Below are positions 43,376-54,823 of a stretch of 64,000 bases of DNA, one piece after another. The DNA comes from Clonostachys chloroleuca. Lineage: Eukaryota; Ascomycota; Sordariomycetes; Hypocreales; Bionectriaceae. The translations under genes were made by a program, and so were the position numbers. A model generated the notes under the pieces. The model saw only the letters and a program-made list of their open reading frames with translations. It searched no databases and had not been told where the DNA came from. Where the stretch lies: assembly GCA_037952775.1 (NCBI GenBank), contig JBANAY010000003.1:3844001-3908000 (forward strand), read 5' to 3'. How positions within the stretch are numbered: position 1 is the stretch's first letter; each line of letters opens with the position of its first letter.

Positions 43376-45672
43376 ATGAGCGGCCGAGCTCGACTATCCT
43401 CCCCGCCTGGAGAGCAAGACTCCAGCTCTTCTCTCAACATCCAGCCACTCAACAGTCCCCGCCTCCCCGTTGAGTTATTGGATGAGATTGCGAAAATTCG
43501 CTCGGAAGACTTGGTCGAGTCCACGGCACAAGTCTTGCTCAACCTGATGCTTAGTTGCAGACAACTATGCCGAATCGTCACACCGCACCTCTACAAGTTC
43601 AATGGGCGAATGCTCGAGAAATCACAGCGCCTTCCATGGGGTGAATTTAAACCAACACTTAAGTGGGACGAACGATCTGCTATGCAATGGGAAGCCCAGA
43701 ACGGCTCACAAGGGACCGCCCGAGCGGTAATGGAAATGACTCCGAAACATTGCAAGGTTCGCCATGTTGGAATCGCGATCCGACATCGACACTATGAATT
43801 TGCCAAGATGCTCTTAGAATGAGAGAAGATGAACGAAGGGATCAGGCGCGGTGTATCACGCGACAGCCCTATCTTTGCTGCCGTCGCCATGAATCACGCG
43901 TCACTCATCGAATACATTACGGAGCTTCAAGGTATAGACCTGGAGCAATTTGACTATGACTCGAAGTCAGTACTTCACCACGCTTGCGAAAATGGGCATT
44001 TAAGCCTTGTAAAATGGTTCCTGGAAAAGGGTGCCAACCCGCAAGATTACAGGGGTGAAGACGGTTTTCCAGCCTTGGACATGGCGATTTCTCACGATTC
44101 GGCGTCGGCTCACGTCGCCGTGGTGAAGGAGATTCTCTCGCAAAGGAAGGAAGAATTGACGTATCCTCGGGATTATATGCAATCAATTGCAAAGTATGAT
44201 CACCTGGACGTGTTAAATATCTTCATTGAAGAAGAGATCTTTGCAAACTACCTTGGACCTAAGGGCTCGTTCGACGACTGTATGGATACATTATACGCAA
44301 TGTTAAATTCAATGGCCGTCAAAACTTTCCCGAGAATTCTCGAACTTTGCCCTGAGAAGTATTTTACAGATGATCTGATTGATCATCTTCTGTATAACAC
44401 TTGTCAGAATGGCAGCCAGGCAAGATGCCTCCAGTGGAAAATCTCCCAGCAGTTGTTAGACCATGTTCGCGTCCTTCGAAACAATGACCTATCTTCTTTG
44501 ACATGCGAAAGACTCGCGGTCTCTATCGCCGAATGTATCCAACATGACGAGTTTCTCATGGTGGACTGTATTCTCAGCTTTACTGGGCCTCTCAAATTTG
44601 GTTAGCTTCCATTGCACGAGGATGACGGCGGCGAACTTGTCTGTCAAGGCCCTCTGAGCTCCGAAATGCTGTCCGTCTTGATAAAGCACGGGCTTGATGT
44701 CAATCAGACCACTGGAGAAATGACAAGTTTGGTGCGAGCTCTTCAATATGTCAAATGTTTACATGGCTGGCTTGGGGTTGTCGGAGTTGTCAAGGATACG
44801 GTTCCCATGATCCAGGATATCAATCAGCAGCATCCAGACGATGACGACAACACCGCTTTGATGCATTGGCTTTCTCTTCCCGAATTTCGTCTTCCACCGG
44901 TCACAGTAGGAGAGAGCCTTTTCTTGGAAATAACCGAGTTATTGCTCGACCATGGCGCAAGCCTCACTTCTCGAGACAAGGACGGTGATACACCACTTCA
45001 CATAGCAACCCTCAACTGCTACCCTTCGGTAGTACAACTCTTCATCAACCATGGAGCAGATGTGCACGCAACGAATAACGAAGGTGAAACAGCACTCCAT
45101 CTGGCTACAAGCAGGACATGTGTGGCTCCAGGAGTTGATTGGGCGGACTACCCACAGCAGCGTCGCATTGCTATAGAAAAAATCACTATACTTGTTGATT
45201 CCGGCGTGACGCCTGACTCCGTCTCCGATATCGGTATGATTGCTCTTCGCCCATTCTCTGAAGCGTGGCAGTGCCATGATTCGCTTAAAAAGATGGTGGA
45301 GATATACACTTCCTCTGCGCAAAAGCGCGGTGATCCAGTTGACGTTGTCAATTTTCTACGTCGATGTCCATCTCTATTGAGGTCTTGTGTTCTATTTTCT
45401 CCAGATAAAAAAATCAAAGAGGATCTTGAATTTCTTCTGGGGTATGGATTGGATATTGATGAACATGGCGACGAAGGTGAAAACTTGTTGGATGTTTGCC
45501 TCAATGTAGATTGGTTGTTCAGGTATCTTCTGAGCAAGGGTGCGAAGATTAATGCCACGAATCCGAATGGAAAACTGTTCTTGATCGTGCGGAGGATGTT
45601 TCAATAAGGGACTGGTTGATCAGGCATGGAGCACTACCCGGTTCTCAACTCGAAAAGGCTGTTGGAAATTGA
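43376..45672 (+). pseudogene. F-box/ankyrin-repeat protein with two in-frame stops and a frameshift
   Basis: The ATG at 43376 begins a protein with an F-box-like segment (SPRLPVELLDEIAKI) and then ankyrin repeats, the clearest being KSVLHHACENGHLSLVKWFL and DKDGDTPLHIATLNCYPSVV, followed by EGETALHLATSR. The same frame is interrupted by TGA (43820-43822) and TAG (44603-44605). Sequence on both sides continues the protein without insertion, so these are point changes (CGA-to-TGA or TGG-to-TGA, and CAG-to-TAG). At the A run 45571-45574 one base is missing. Beyond it, the shifted frame reads LDRAEDVSIRDWLIRHGAL and ends at 45672. Undamaged length would be about 765 residues. Such proteins are highly variable in fungi and often serve as recognition scaffolds. 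Confidence 0.85.
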
Positions 45673-46260
45673 AGCCTGAATAGTTTGTCACGAGTATCTT
45701 GGACTGTGGAATGCTTAGGTTCGTGCTGTAGTGGCGGGATCTTCGAAAATTTTGTATGGTCAGCACTATTACCTATAGCATGCCGAGATCCTAAGGTCAA
45801 TGACAGTATAAGGCTTTATGGAAATAGGCAAATGTGGAAATTGAAGTTTTTTTAGCCTTTTCAAATATCGTGTGTTATATTACACAATCATCGTTAGATA
45901 CACGACATTAGCAGCCCTATCTAACTGGGCGCTTCTTATCATTCCAGATATATGTTGAGCTCATGTTGAGCTCGTTGAATCCGCGGGTTATCACCCCTCA
46001 TGTGAATCTGCTGGAACCTTCAACCTGATAATGCGCAAATCCAACCCCTTTTCGTGCCTAGCTCCCTCTATCACAAATTTTGATTTCGATAGATACTATT
46101 TGTTATTCAGTTCAAGCTTATTGCCGCATTCCTACCAAGGTTACCGTTCCAATGCTGTCAGGTTAGCCAAGATGATCCATTGCCTCAAAAACCGAGCCTA
46201 TCAATATCCCCCAAACACTGTCCTTCTCGGATTTATGGTCTATAATATCGCTATTTGAAG
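45673..46260. other. Non-coding stretch
   Basis: Spacer between convergent relic genes. Near 45951-45972 there is a short direct duplication of ATGTTGAGCTC. No gene. Confidence 0.45.
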
Positions 46261-48202
46261 TCAGCTGAGAGAACAAGGAGACAGAATAAGATGAAGGGGG
46301 GGGGGGGGGGGGACGAACAATCCCTGATTCTCTGGCTTCTTAGCTAACTCATTATCCAGATAGTCTAGTCGCCCGATCCCAGTGGGATCAGAACCAAATC
46401 GTAAGAACTGGACAGCAATTCCTGACCGCTGAATACCTTGGCTTTTCATTTGCTGAATCAGATGCTCAATCGGGCGCTCAGCTCCGCATAGTCCTGCATC
46501 TGAAGGAACCCAAACACCGTCCGTGAAGATCAAGACACTGAGGCGTTTTGCTGAGGAATTAGAGCGGATGCGACTAATTCCCGATCTAATTCCCCAAGAA
46601 CTCCCGCTAACCATCGATCCGGCCCGAAAGTTAGTTGGTAAAGCCTCCATTAGAGCTCCCTCGATGTTACAGTCGACCTGGCTTCTTTCTTCGAATGCTC
46701 TTCTTGCAGAATCTCCAGCTTGGGTGCTGTTGGAGAAACTTTCCTTTGTTTGAGGACTAGACGTCCACCTAATCTCGCCGCCATCGGGATCAAGCTGCTT
46801 CACAAGGTAAGCTAGGTTATCGACGGCTTCGATGACAGCTGCTTGATGCTCGAACATCGACCTAGAATTATCGATGATGAAGAGCTAGTTTATTACAGTT
46901 GTCAGTCCAAGTAGGTGCACACAATTACATATAGAATAAAGAAGAATGAAAACATAGAGTGGGATGATCAAATAGAACGTACGAAATCGCGGCCTCTCAG
47001 TAAGTTCTGTGCTTCTTTCCAGCCCGGTAGCTCCGGTCTATACTTTTTCTTATTGCCCCTCCACAGGGCCAGTTCCCTCAAGGTGACGTTTGGATAAGGG
47101 CTGGTCGTATTACTCCTCATTAGCTCGGCGGTAGGATCTGTTAGGGTACGCTGAATCACGGTGTTGTCTGTTGGTCCGTGCTGATAGTGAATGGATGGCG
47201 ACATTGGCGTGACGGGAGATCCCATCATCTCTGATAGGTTGTGTTGAGGCGAAGTTTGGATTGATAAAACTGGCTGGACCATAAATGGGCTCGTGATAGT
47301 AGGGTGTATAGAACCAATGGAGCTAGGCGACGGGGGATGTTGCTCAATTCTGCTGTAAAATGCTTGAGCCACGACCTTTGTTGAGGAGATAATTTCTCTC
47401 ATGTTAGCCTCTAAGTTTCGAGGGGAGCATCTAAAACCTTCCGGTCGCAGCAGATTGTTTGAGATAAAATCTACCATCTTCGGCGTGATGTTGTCATTGC
47501 GTCGCGCATTTTCTTGAACGATCCGAGCCCACCCCTTAACGGATGGCAAAAGATCATATCCTTGATGAAAGCAGTCACAAAACCCAGTTCCACGAAATTC
47601 CGGTATTTTGGAAGTCTCTTCCACACGGGCCACTTTGAAATTTTCAAGAGCTTTGAACCCTCCTGTGATCCACACAGCCACTTCCATCAAGATACATCCA
47701 AATGACCACATATCAAATGATTGATTTGTTGAATGTCTACCATCGCCGATCAAATAGACCTCGGGAGCACCTTGTTAAAATCAAGGTTAGCAAGCAAATT
47801 CATACTTGCGTTATGAATAGGCAAGGACATTGTCAACACACCGTACGTCCGAGTGCTCCTCAGACGGAGAGGGGCGCTGCCATCTGGAGATTCATTGATC
47901 GAGCCAATGCGACTACTACCCCAGTCCGCAATTGTGAGCATGAAAGAGTGCTTGCTCTCTGCGGGATTCGTCCGTTGAAAGAGAAGAATATTTGAAGGTT
48001 TGATATCGCCATATAGCCTAATGAACAATCATAAGTAACGGTGGGCTTACAGGTGGTCATCGTATGCATACCCGCTGTTAGACTGTTCCTGCATATTTTC
48101 GATACCTCTCGCGAGCCCCAGGAAGCTGGTCCAAAAGGCTTCAATATCATCAGCTTGATAAGGAAAATCATTACTCAAAAAGTGATCTAGAAGAGACCCC
48201 AT
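46261..48202 (-). CDS. Protein-kinase C-lobe fused to a vWA domain, N-lobe not found
   Basis: Four exons join in phase from the ATG at 48202: 48202-48051, 48017-47842, 47770-46983 and 46884-46261, giving 579 aa. The kinase part has the catalytic loop as YGDIKPSNIL (Asp, Lys and Asn kept; first His replaced by Tyr), the magnesium site as ADWGSSR (DWG), the APEVYL motif and FDMWSFGCILMEVAVW. A linker rich in Pro/Ser follows, then a vWA domain with MIDAS DNSRS (FIIDNSRSMFEH) and KRLSVLIFTDGVW. I find no glycine loop or VAIK lysine, so the ATG is probably not the true start or the 5' end is lost. The C-terminus ends in a Pro run encoded by a 17-G tract. Kinase-vWA fusions of this sort are known in filamentous fungi, with unknown roles. 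Confidence 0.6.
46296..46312. repeat. Homopolymer of 17 G
   Basis: The tract lies inside the last codons of the kinase-vWA gene and encodes its proline run on the minus strand. Its length is probably unstable or mis-sequenced, so the C-terminus of that gene is uncertain. Confidence 0.9.
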
Positions 48203-49458
48203 CGCGAACAGAATGAGTACTCGTGCGGTACCCAGCCTCGTATTAGTTATAACTAGCAGGCATTAATTGGATAGCGTTTTGTCTTCCTATTAAGGATAGA
48301 CTTCGTTCAGTCTCGTATTCTTCGTAACGACCTGGAGTCAATATTTTAAGAAACACTCGCTCTAGGATATGCAACTCATACCAATGCTTCTCCAATATAG
48401 AATGTGCCTAGAATTGAGAGGTCTGGCAGCATGAATTGAACATAACCGAAATTTGCCAGAAAGGTGGCTGTGTGAAGTCTGTCTCCCCAAACGTGACGCC
48501 CGCGCCGGTTGCTGCGGTCGGGGCTGAGCCTCTCAACGAAAGAGGGGTCCCTCTGGGCACATGTGCCGTCTTGGACATCTGCCAAAGATGAAGTAGGCAA
48601 GCGTAAAATACCCACTAATTGTGCTAGAAATCACGCTACAATCTGGCGATGGTGTTCACACCGTTGATAGGCTATGTTTCGGTCCAAGGCACGACCCAAG
48701 GCAGACTCCACCCCCGAGATATTGCAAGTATTCAGCCTAATGCGCACAGTATGTACGAATCAAGAGGCTGTCAATGGGGCTTTTCTTCGGGGTGAAGTTT
48801 AAACTACGGAAATTTATCAGTCAGGCATGAATGCAAGAATCCGAGCCGCCGAGAACATGAGCCGCCCTAGGCAAGCAAGAGTATAATTGGAAAGAGGAGC
48901 ATGTACAGTGACCGCCTTGTCTTCCGCCTACATGATGGCACGAAGCAGTCTAATCACAGTTAATTCGGCAAGAAGCTAGTCTGCTGAACTGAATATCCTT
49001 GTGGCAGCGTTTTAAAAGCCGCTGCCATACGCTGAATAAGTGGTGGAAAGCCACTGCTGCTCCAATTCAGACTCACTCGGACAGCTACTGACCTACGCTG
49101 AGCATGTGCAACATCCCCAAATTGATGGCCGATTTTGTAGGCATAGCCACCTCATATCGGAATAACAGAGGATCGAGCCTAAACAAAGGTAGAGGTCGAG
49201 CATAGCTCCTCATGCCTCCCATCGCCGTGATCTCCCCAACCTCCTCATCAGATAATGCCCCATGGAAAATGCCACTTTATGCTAGCAAAATCGGAATGCC
49301 ACAGAGTAAACTGATCCCAGAACGCTCATTCATGTGATAACCTGATATTCTGTCAAGAGATTCACCATGGGTGCTGCGCATACAAATTTTCGTTCTTCGA
49401 ACGGCGAAAAATTAGCCTCAGGAGTTTAAGTGAAATACACTGCCTCCATCACAAAACT
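48203..49458. other. Non-coding stretch, possibly holding lost 5' exons of the kinase-vWA gene
   Basis: A 79-codon minus-strand frame at 48376-48615 and the frame just upstream of 48202 (RVLILFAMGSLLDHF, resembling a kinase hinge) could be relics of the kinase N-lobe region. Nothing else recognised. Confidence 0.35.
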
Positions 49459-50177
49459 CTACTTCAACTCTAACAGTGAAGTAGGGGTATATTCGTGGTA
49501 AGTCGCTTTCAGCCCAAATAGCCGCCCAGCTAGTGCGATGCCGCCTCTGACAACATAAGTCGTCGTTCGTCGAATACTGCTCTGTACTGTCCTGCCAAAG
49601 AGCGCGGGCCCCTTGATGAAGACGGGATAGTTATCATGCCTTTGCATGACCACAAAAAGAGACAGCAACAGCTTGATGTTGCCCAATATCCCCGTCTCCC
49701 TATCGATAATCACACCAAGCATATTTCGAAAGAATACCTCTTTAGCACCGTCTGAGGGCTCGGTCCATTCCATGATCCGCAGATCCACCTCACGAGAATC
49801 AGCGCCTTCCACAGCGTGATCCGCACGTCCAAATTCGTGGAGTGTGAACCGGGGCACAGTGATGACACCGTCATTCGGCCCAAATACCGCTGTTCTGTCA
49901 CCTACTGTGACCAGTGCCTGGCCCTGTAGAACCTGCAAATATTCTATTTTCCAGCTCAGCGGTTAATCAGAACGAGTCATGTTTGAGACCCCCATTGTTA
50001 GGCGGCTGAGTAACACATACCCGTCTTTTCTTCATGCCAGTGCAGGCCCGTAGTTTGTTTTGTTCCCCTTCTCATCACCAACGTCACCGACCGTCTCTCA
50101 TCCTTGTTGAATGGTATTTCCACGCCCCCTTGATCAATCATGAGGTGTTCTTTATCTCGTAGTAACGTCCGAGGCAT
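49459..50177 (-). CDS. Cupin-domain protein, 213 aa, paralogue of the 14-kb cupin
   Basis: Exons are 50177-50021 and 49943-49459, in phase (EEKTEYLQVLQGQ). The cupin motif 1 is LHWHEEKTEYLQVLQG and motif 2 VPRFTLHEFGRAD. The conserved downstream half has VFFRNMLG and an ending YHEYTPTSLLE. The architecture matches the gene at 13720-14373, including the FFRN block and an aromatic motif near the end. The metal ligands in motif 1 are His, His and Glu, and in motif 2 one His, as in metal-binding cupins. Function unknown. Intact. Confidence 0.78.
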
Positions 50178-51453
50178 CTTGCGCAATTAGTAAAGCGGCC
50201 ACCTCTGGAGATGACAGAACAATTTTCAGTGTCCAGGCACGTTGCTTTTATTCCCGTCTAAAAGGCCCGGGTAAGCATTCCTGCCGGCCACTTTCAACTG
50301 TGCCACCGATCGCATCCGGCTGAGAAGGGGATAGACGCTCGGCTTCGGTGGATTATGAGCCGCCGGGCTACAAAGAAGAAGTGTCCGATTGGCTCAGACG
50401 CGCCTTCTTCGCACATTTATGAGAGTGACGCAACAATATGCGGCTTGATTGATTACTTCTATTAACACATTTCGTGAATTTTACTTCGAATGCCCTCTTC
50501 CGCATCTGTTACGATGAGGCTGGAGTACTTGATGGCTGAATCATGCTTCGTTGTACTTAGCTACCCTATACAGCCCAGTAGTAGATTAGGTGAAGGAGAA
50601 GGGAGATTTGCTAGGGCGAGCGTCGTAGGAGTTTTACAGGGGGGAGATGGAATCGATTGAATGTAGGTAACAGGTAGGCCGATTACATGTAGCCTATGTT
50701 AATAAGAGAAAGCTTTTTTTTGAAAAAGTGAGAAGGAAAAAACATTAACATCATCCATCTGCTTTTGTACAGAGCCTCATGGGTAATATTAATTTTCTCA
50801 AGTCGACATGAAGAGTTTTTTTTTTTTCTGGTTTTTTTTTTTTTTTTTACAGATGTACTGCAAAAATATCACACTGTCACATATTTCTCGAAGCAGGGCA
50901 CTGGTGTTGTATAAGGTTCAATTGCATGACTCAATCACCGCTACGATATGACCATTTTGAGTCCGACCGCACCTTGTCGAGAAGAAGAATTGACCTCTGT
51001 GATGCTACGTTCATCAGGTGGGACATTTGGGAGCGGTCTGTCGTGAACCGCCTTACTGGTCAGTCTGTCTGCCACTGTTATCCCTTGAAGAGAAACGACG
51101 GCGACAGATAGTTGGTGTATTCGAAGTCAAGGACGGTAATTGTGCTTTTGGGGTCCGAAATATTATCAACAAGAAAGTTGCCGTGACAAATACTACGGTA
51201 GAAAAGGCGAAGAGGCTTCATGGCAAGGTTTGCCCACGCCGCCGGGGATGGGAGGCCTTGCCAAAGCACCTTGTTATTCGCGGGCATTCTGGACCTTGTG
51301 CCGGGTACGTATGCAGTCACGATCATGCCAGCTGGCTAGGCTGACTCGCTTGATGGGAAGTTGTTGTCGATCTCTTTGGGAATACACTGCCGTTTACATG
51401 GTCAGCCAGCGAGGTAAGTATAGAGAGATAAATTTAGAGACATAACTGGGGAC
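50178..51453. other. Non-coding stretch with poly-T
   Basis: Two T runs lie at 50816-50827 and 50832-50848. A minus-strand frame (51078-51326) reading ICHGNFLVDNISDP and ITVLDFEYTNYL hints at a phosphotransferase-type kinase relic, but too little remains to call it. Confidence 0.4.
50816..50848. repeat. Poly-T tracts
   Basis: Twelve and seventeen T residues separated by CTGG, in non-coding DNA. They may be simple low complexity or a decayed poly-A tail of an inserted retro-copy; no neighbouring element supports the latter. Confidence 0.8.
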
Positions 51454-51972
51454 TTACAAGCTCCACGAGAATTTCAGCGGCAAGGATTGATTGAAAATTC
51501 TTGAGACTTTCATAGTTGTGAGCTTGGATGTGTGCCTCTCTTTGCATGCGTGGGAAATGAATGTCATTCTTGACTGAAGCCTTTCGTCGCTCGAGAGGAT
51601 ATGAGCGATGTCGACGGAAGAGGTTGCCCGAATCTCGAGATTTGGAGGGCTTGATTTCGCATTCACGATAAAGGATTCCATGTGCGTTGAGGGCAGATAG
51701 GTCACCATGATCATGGACCACTCCGGGGGTGTCAAGGATAGTTCGGCGCAAGGCAGGTTATCGGCTTGGGCCGAGAGATTCGCGTCGGAGAAGGAGACGG
51801 CGGAATGCGTCGGCGAAGTCGCAGGACTGAGCTCCAAATCTGGCGTTGAGGCAGACAATTGCTTATCGGAAACCGGGATGGTTATCTGCATGCCGTTCGA
51901 AGAAGCAGGCTGCTTTTCAGGAGCCTTACGAGCGGCGGGGGTGCCTTCGGTCGGAGAATCACTTGCTCCCAT
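51454..51972 (-). CDS. Hypothetical Ser/Pro-rich N-terminal fragment, doubtful
   Basis: A frame of 172 residues from ATG at 51972 begins MGASDSPTEGTPAARKAPEK and is Ser/Thr/Pro-rich for 70 residues, as in disordered N-termini. After about residue 85 an overlapping frame on the same strand (51751-51434) reads equally well (HFPRMQREAHIQAHNYESLK), which suggests an unrecognised intron or a frameshift. Downstream kinase-like text near 51250-51120 might belong to it. I cannot name the protein. Confidence 0.3.
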   Translation of the reverse strand: MGASDSPTEGTPAARKAPEKQPASSNGMQITIPVSDKQLSASTPDLELSPATSPTHSAVSFSDANLSAQADNLPCAELSLTPPEWSMIMVTYLPSTHMESFIVNAKSSPPNLEIRATSSVDIAHILSSDERLQSRMTFISHACKERHTSKLTTMKVSRIFNQSLPLKFSWSL

Positions 51973-52919
51973 GGCTGAAGAACGCGAGTGCTCAGTATTG
52001 TGCACGGGAAGAGTTAGTCAAATTAAGAAGAGAACCTAGCAGGTCAAAACCTGAGCGGAATATGATAGATGAACTTGGGAGGAAAAATTACTGGAAGGGT
52101 GAGCGTGTTTCGTGCGCTGAGCTGGCTGGCACTTCGGAAGTAGAAAGTGGGCGAGAAAGGAGCCTTGGTTGGTACCTTGTTAATCCGTAAATCAAACAGA
52201 TAAATGGTAGCAGTTAGCCAAAGAAAGGACGGCAACCCAAAAGAATTTTGGTAAATTTATCTGTGTCTCCGAGAAAGCGGGAAGTGAATAGAGAAATTGA
52301 GGAGGGAAGGTGAAGGAAGAGAGAGTGGGAAGAAGTGGGGGTTGGGAGAGAAAGTAAGAGAAGGCCGGCAACTTGCAGTGAACAAGATGGCACACAAATG
52401 GTTCCAAAGTGTACATGCGTGAATTATTTGCCTAGAGAGGTACTTACTCACTACTTAGCTACCTGTGCCAACCACTCCAAAGGATGCCTTAGCCACTCAC
52501 AGGTCTCCTGACTACCCCAGGTGTCGGCCAGAAGCCCCAGCACCGCGAAAGGTGTTTTCTACGCATCTCGACTATCTAACATAAGCTATACTAAATATTA
52601 AAATCATCTTAGGACATTCGGCAGTGATTTGAATTTGTTATTGAGCAAGGTAGAACGCTCAGTTTGAGTGTAATTACGAGTAGAGCAGCTGATGGGCGGC
52701 CAAAAGTCACATGGCAGAGCATCAAAGTTTTTACTGTTCGAGCTCTAGTAAGCAGCGTAAATTTCTCCGAAACTCATGTCTAAAGACATATACGGCGATA
52801 TTGTTTATTTTCTCGACGTTTTTTCTAGGCTTTGCTCTTTCGTATTTGCCCGCCTCCTTTGTGCGGGGGCTTTCTAAGATTGTATTCACCAGATCGACTA
52901 TCGTTGGCTTTATCATTGA
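51973..52919. other. Non-coding stretch
   Basis: 5' flank of the doubtful fragment and 3' flank of the lyase. A purine-rich tract near 52290-52345 (GAGGGAAGGTGAAGGAAGAG type) is the only notable feature. Confidence 0.45.
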
Positions 52920-54200
52920 TTAATGGTGGCCGTTGGTGAGGCCTTGCTCGTCAAATCGATATTTATCTTCGAGATCCTATTGAAAATATCAGTTTTGATA
53001 ATGGAGGAATACGTTAGCACAGGGAAAGGGGGGCTTACCCAGTATTTGTTGAAACCAACACCTTCACAGACCTCACTGTAGGAGAGGATCATAGGTGGCG
53101 CACCGACCGTCATGCTCTTCTTTAAATCTTCAAGCGTCTCTCGAATACTTCTGAGCTTAGCGGCAACCAAGGTCCATGGATAAGCGACTGCACAGAAGCC
53201 CAGCTCAGCAAGGTCCTTGGCTGAGAGGTTCTCTGTCTGGCCACCCTCGATGACTGCAAAACAGTTAGCATTCGATACTTTCTCAGGTTGGAAAGAGAAG
53301 AAAAAGAGGGAAAATTCTCTAGAAATGCTCGAGCAATTCGAGCAATCTCGAAAACCATCCCATGGACTCTGCTTACTGTTGGCAAAGGTAGGAATGCCAA
53401 TCTCCTCTACGCATTTGCGCATGGACTCGCGGTCGGGAAGGGCCTCCACGAACACCGCATCGACACCCAGTCTCTTGAATTCCTTAGCCCGGGCCATGGC
53501 CTCTTCCCATCCGTGTATTAAAGAGTCGGTTCGTGCAAGGACGAAGATGTCCTTGCCCTCGTCGCGAGCGTCGCAAGCGGCCTTGATACGAGCGAACGCT
53601 TCGCCTCGGGAAACGACGGACTTGCCTTTGGTGTGTCCGCATCCTAGAGAGTTTGTTAGAGAAAATGAAAGTCTTTCTAAGGCCAATTCGTGAACTTGAC
53701 TTACTCTTGGGCCACGTCTGGTCCTCAATCATGATTCCAGCGGCGCCGGCGTGAGCGTAACTCTCGACCGTGCGACGAACGTTCAAAGGACTGCCGTAGC
53801 CAGTGTCGCCGTCGGCCATGACGGGGACATTAACCTGGCGAACAGCCTCTTGGATTTTATCACACATCTCGGCCATCGCGATGTAGCCAGTGTCGGGAAG
53901 ACCGTAGGCGCTGGCAACTGGGTAGCCAGCCAAGAAGATCATGGGGAAGCCGGCCTCCTCGACGAGTCGAGAAGAAAGCCCATCATAAGAGCAGCAGTGC
54001 GCTAAGATCTTGCTGGGGTCATTGTGGGCTTCCAGCATCATGGACCTCAGGCGGCTGGCTTGAACAGACGGGATCTTGCCCCGAACGTTCTTGAGGGTGG
54101 TAGCAACATCTTGGGTTTGGCCCAACTTGCCTCCCTTCTCAACCACAGGCGGGTTGAACTGGAAAGGGTAGGGGGTAGTGTTGACGATGGACTTGGACAT
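52920..54200 (-). CDS. Isocitrate-lyase/PEP-mutase superfamily lyase, 344 aa, four exons
   Basis: Exons are 54200-53705, 53643-53377, 53253-53039 and 52976-52920. The superfamily signatures are SYDGLSSRLVEEAGFP, MADGDTGYG (Asp130 and Asp132, metal), IEDQTWPKRCGH (Cys167 in the KRCGH active-site loop, lyase-type) and RIKAACDARDEGKDIFVLARTD. The final block reads YPWTLVAAKLRSIRETL. The active-site Cys argues for C-C bond cleavage (methylisocitrate, dimethylmalate or oxaloacetate-type substrates) rather than phosphonate chemistry. In fungi such enzymes are cytosolic, peroxisomal or mitochondrial; no targeting signal is obvious. It is divergent from an organic-anion permease and near a regulator, which suggests a catabolic module for a small organic acid. 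Intact. Confidence 0.88.
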
Positions 54201-54823
54201 GGTGACTTGAGGAAGCGTGGTGGGAGAGTAGAAGGTAGGTAATGTGATGCTAACTGGACTTTAAGAGTGAGGAGGCAGGGAATGCTTGTGAGGTGAGTGA
54301 GCCTTGAATGTACAAAAAGGCACAAATGATTGACTCTTTATAATAGAAATCTCCTGATGAATGGGAAAGTCGACCGGCCGGAAAGCTCAGGCAATTGACC
54401 GGAAATCTACGGCAACTGACGGACGCTTGGTCATGTTCGGCACCGGAGAATGTTGACCAGTGGGCCGCCCCTTTCGCTTCCCCAGATTTCCCCAGACTCC
54501 CCCCCATGAAATGCACACGCAAGATCCCGCCTCATTCCGCCTCCGCGGCCGAGCTCCCCCCAGAATACCTGCGGAATTCATCCTGGCTGTCACCCTCAGG
54601 CTTCAGTTATTACCAGGATAGTGCCGGACCAAACGTACCAGGGGCATATTGCCTGCCGCGCTTGGCAAAAGGTTAAAAGGCGGCTGATCATCTCTCTTGA
54701 AAGGGAAAGACAACTTGCCAACAACACAACCCTCTACTTCTCGAAGCGCTTGCTCATAACAAGGCATTGGTTAGAAATCCCAAAGACCTCATCTGTCTCA
54801 TCGCATAGGTGATATCAGCCACA
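54201..54823. promoter_or_regulatory. Divergent promoter of lyase and DAL5-type permease
   Basis: 623 bp between ATGs. CCGGAAA occurs at 54378-54384 and 54399-54405 (21 bp apart, about two helical turns) in a block that also repeats GGCAAYTGAC. These are good candidates for a Zn2Cys6 regulator such as that encoded at 57173. Confidence 0.45.

Noticed and set aside
50816..50848. Poly-T as the tail of a retroelement insertion
   Set aside because: No target-site duplication or reverse-transcriptase-like sequence is visible nearby.
51078..51326. Possible aminoglycoside/choline-kinase-like relic (minus)
   Set aside because: CHGNFLVDN and LDFEYTNY recall the catalytic blocks, but spacing and flanks do not fit well enough for a feature.
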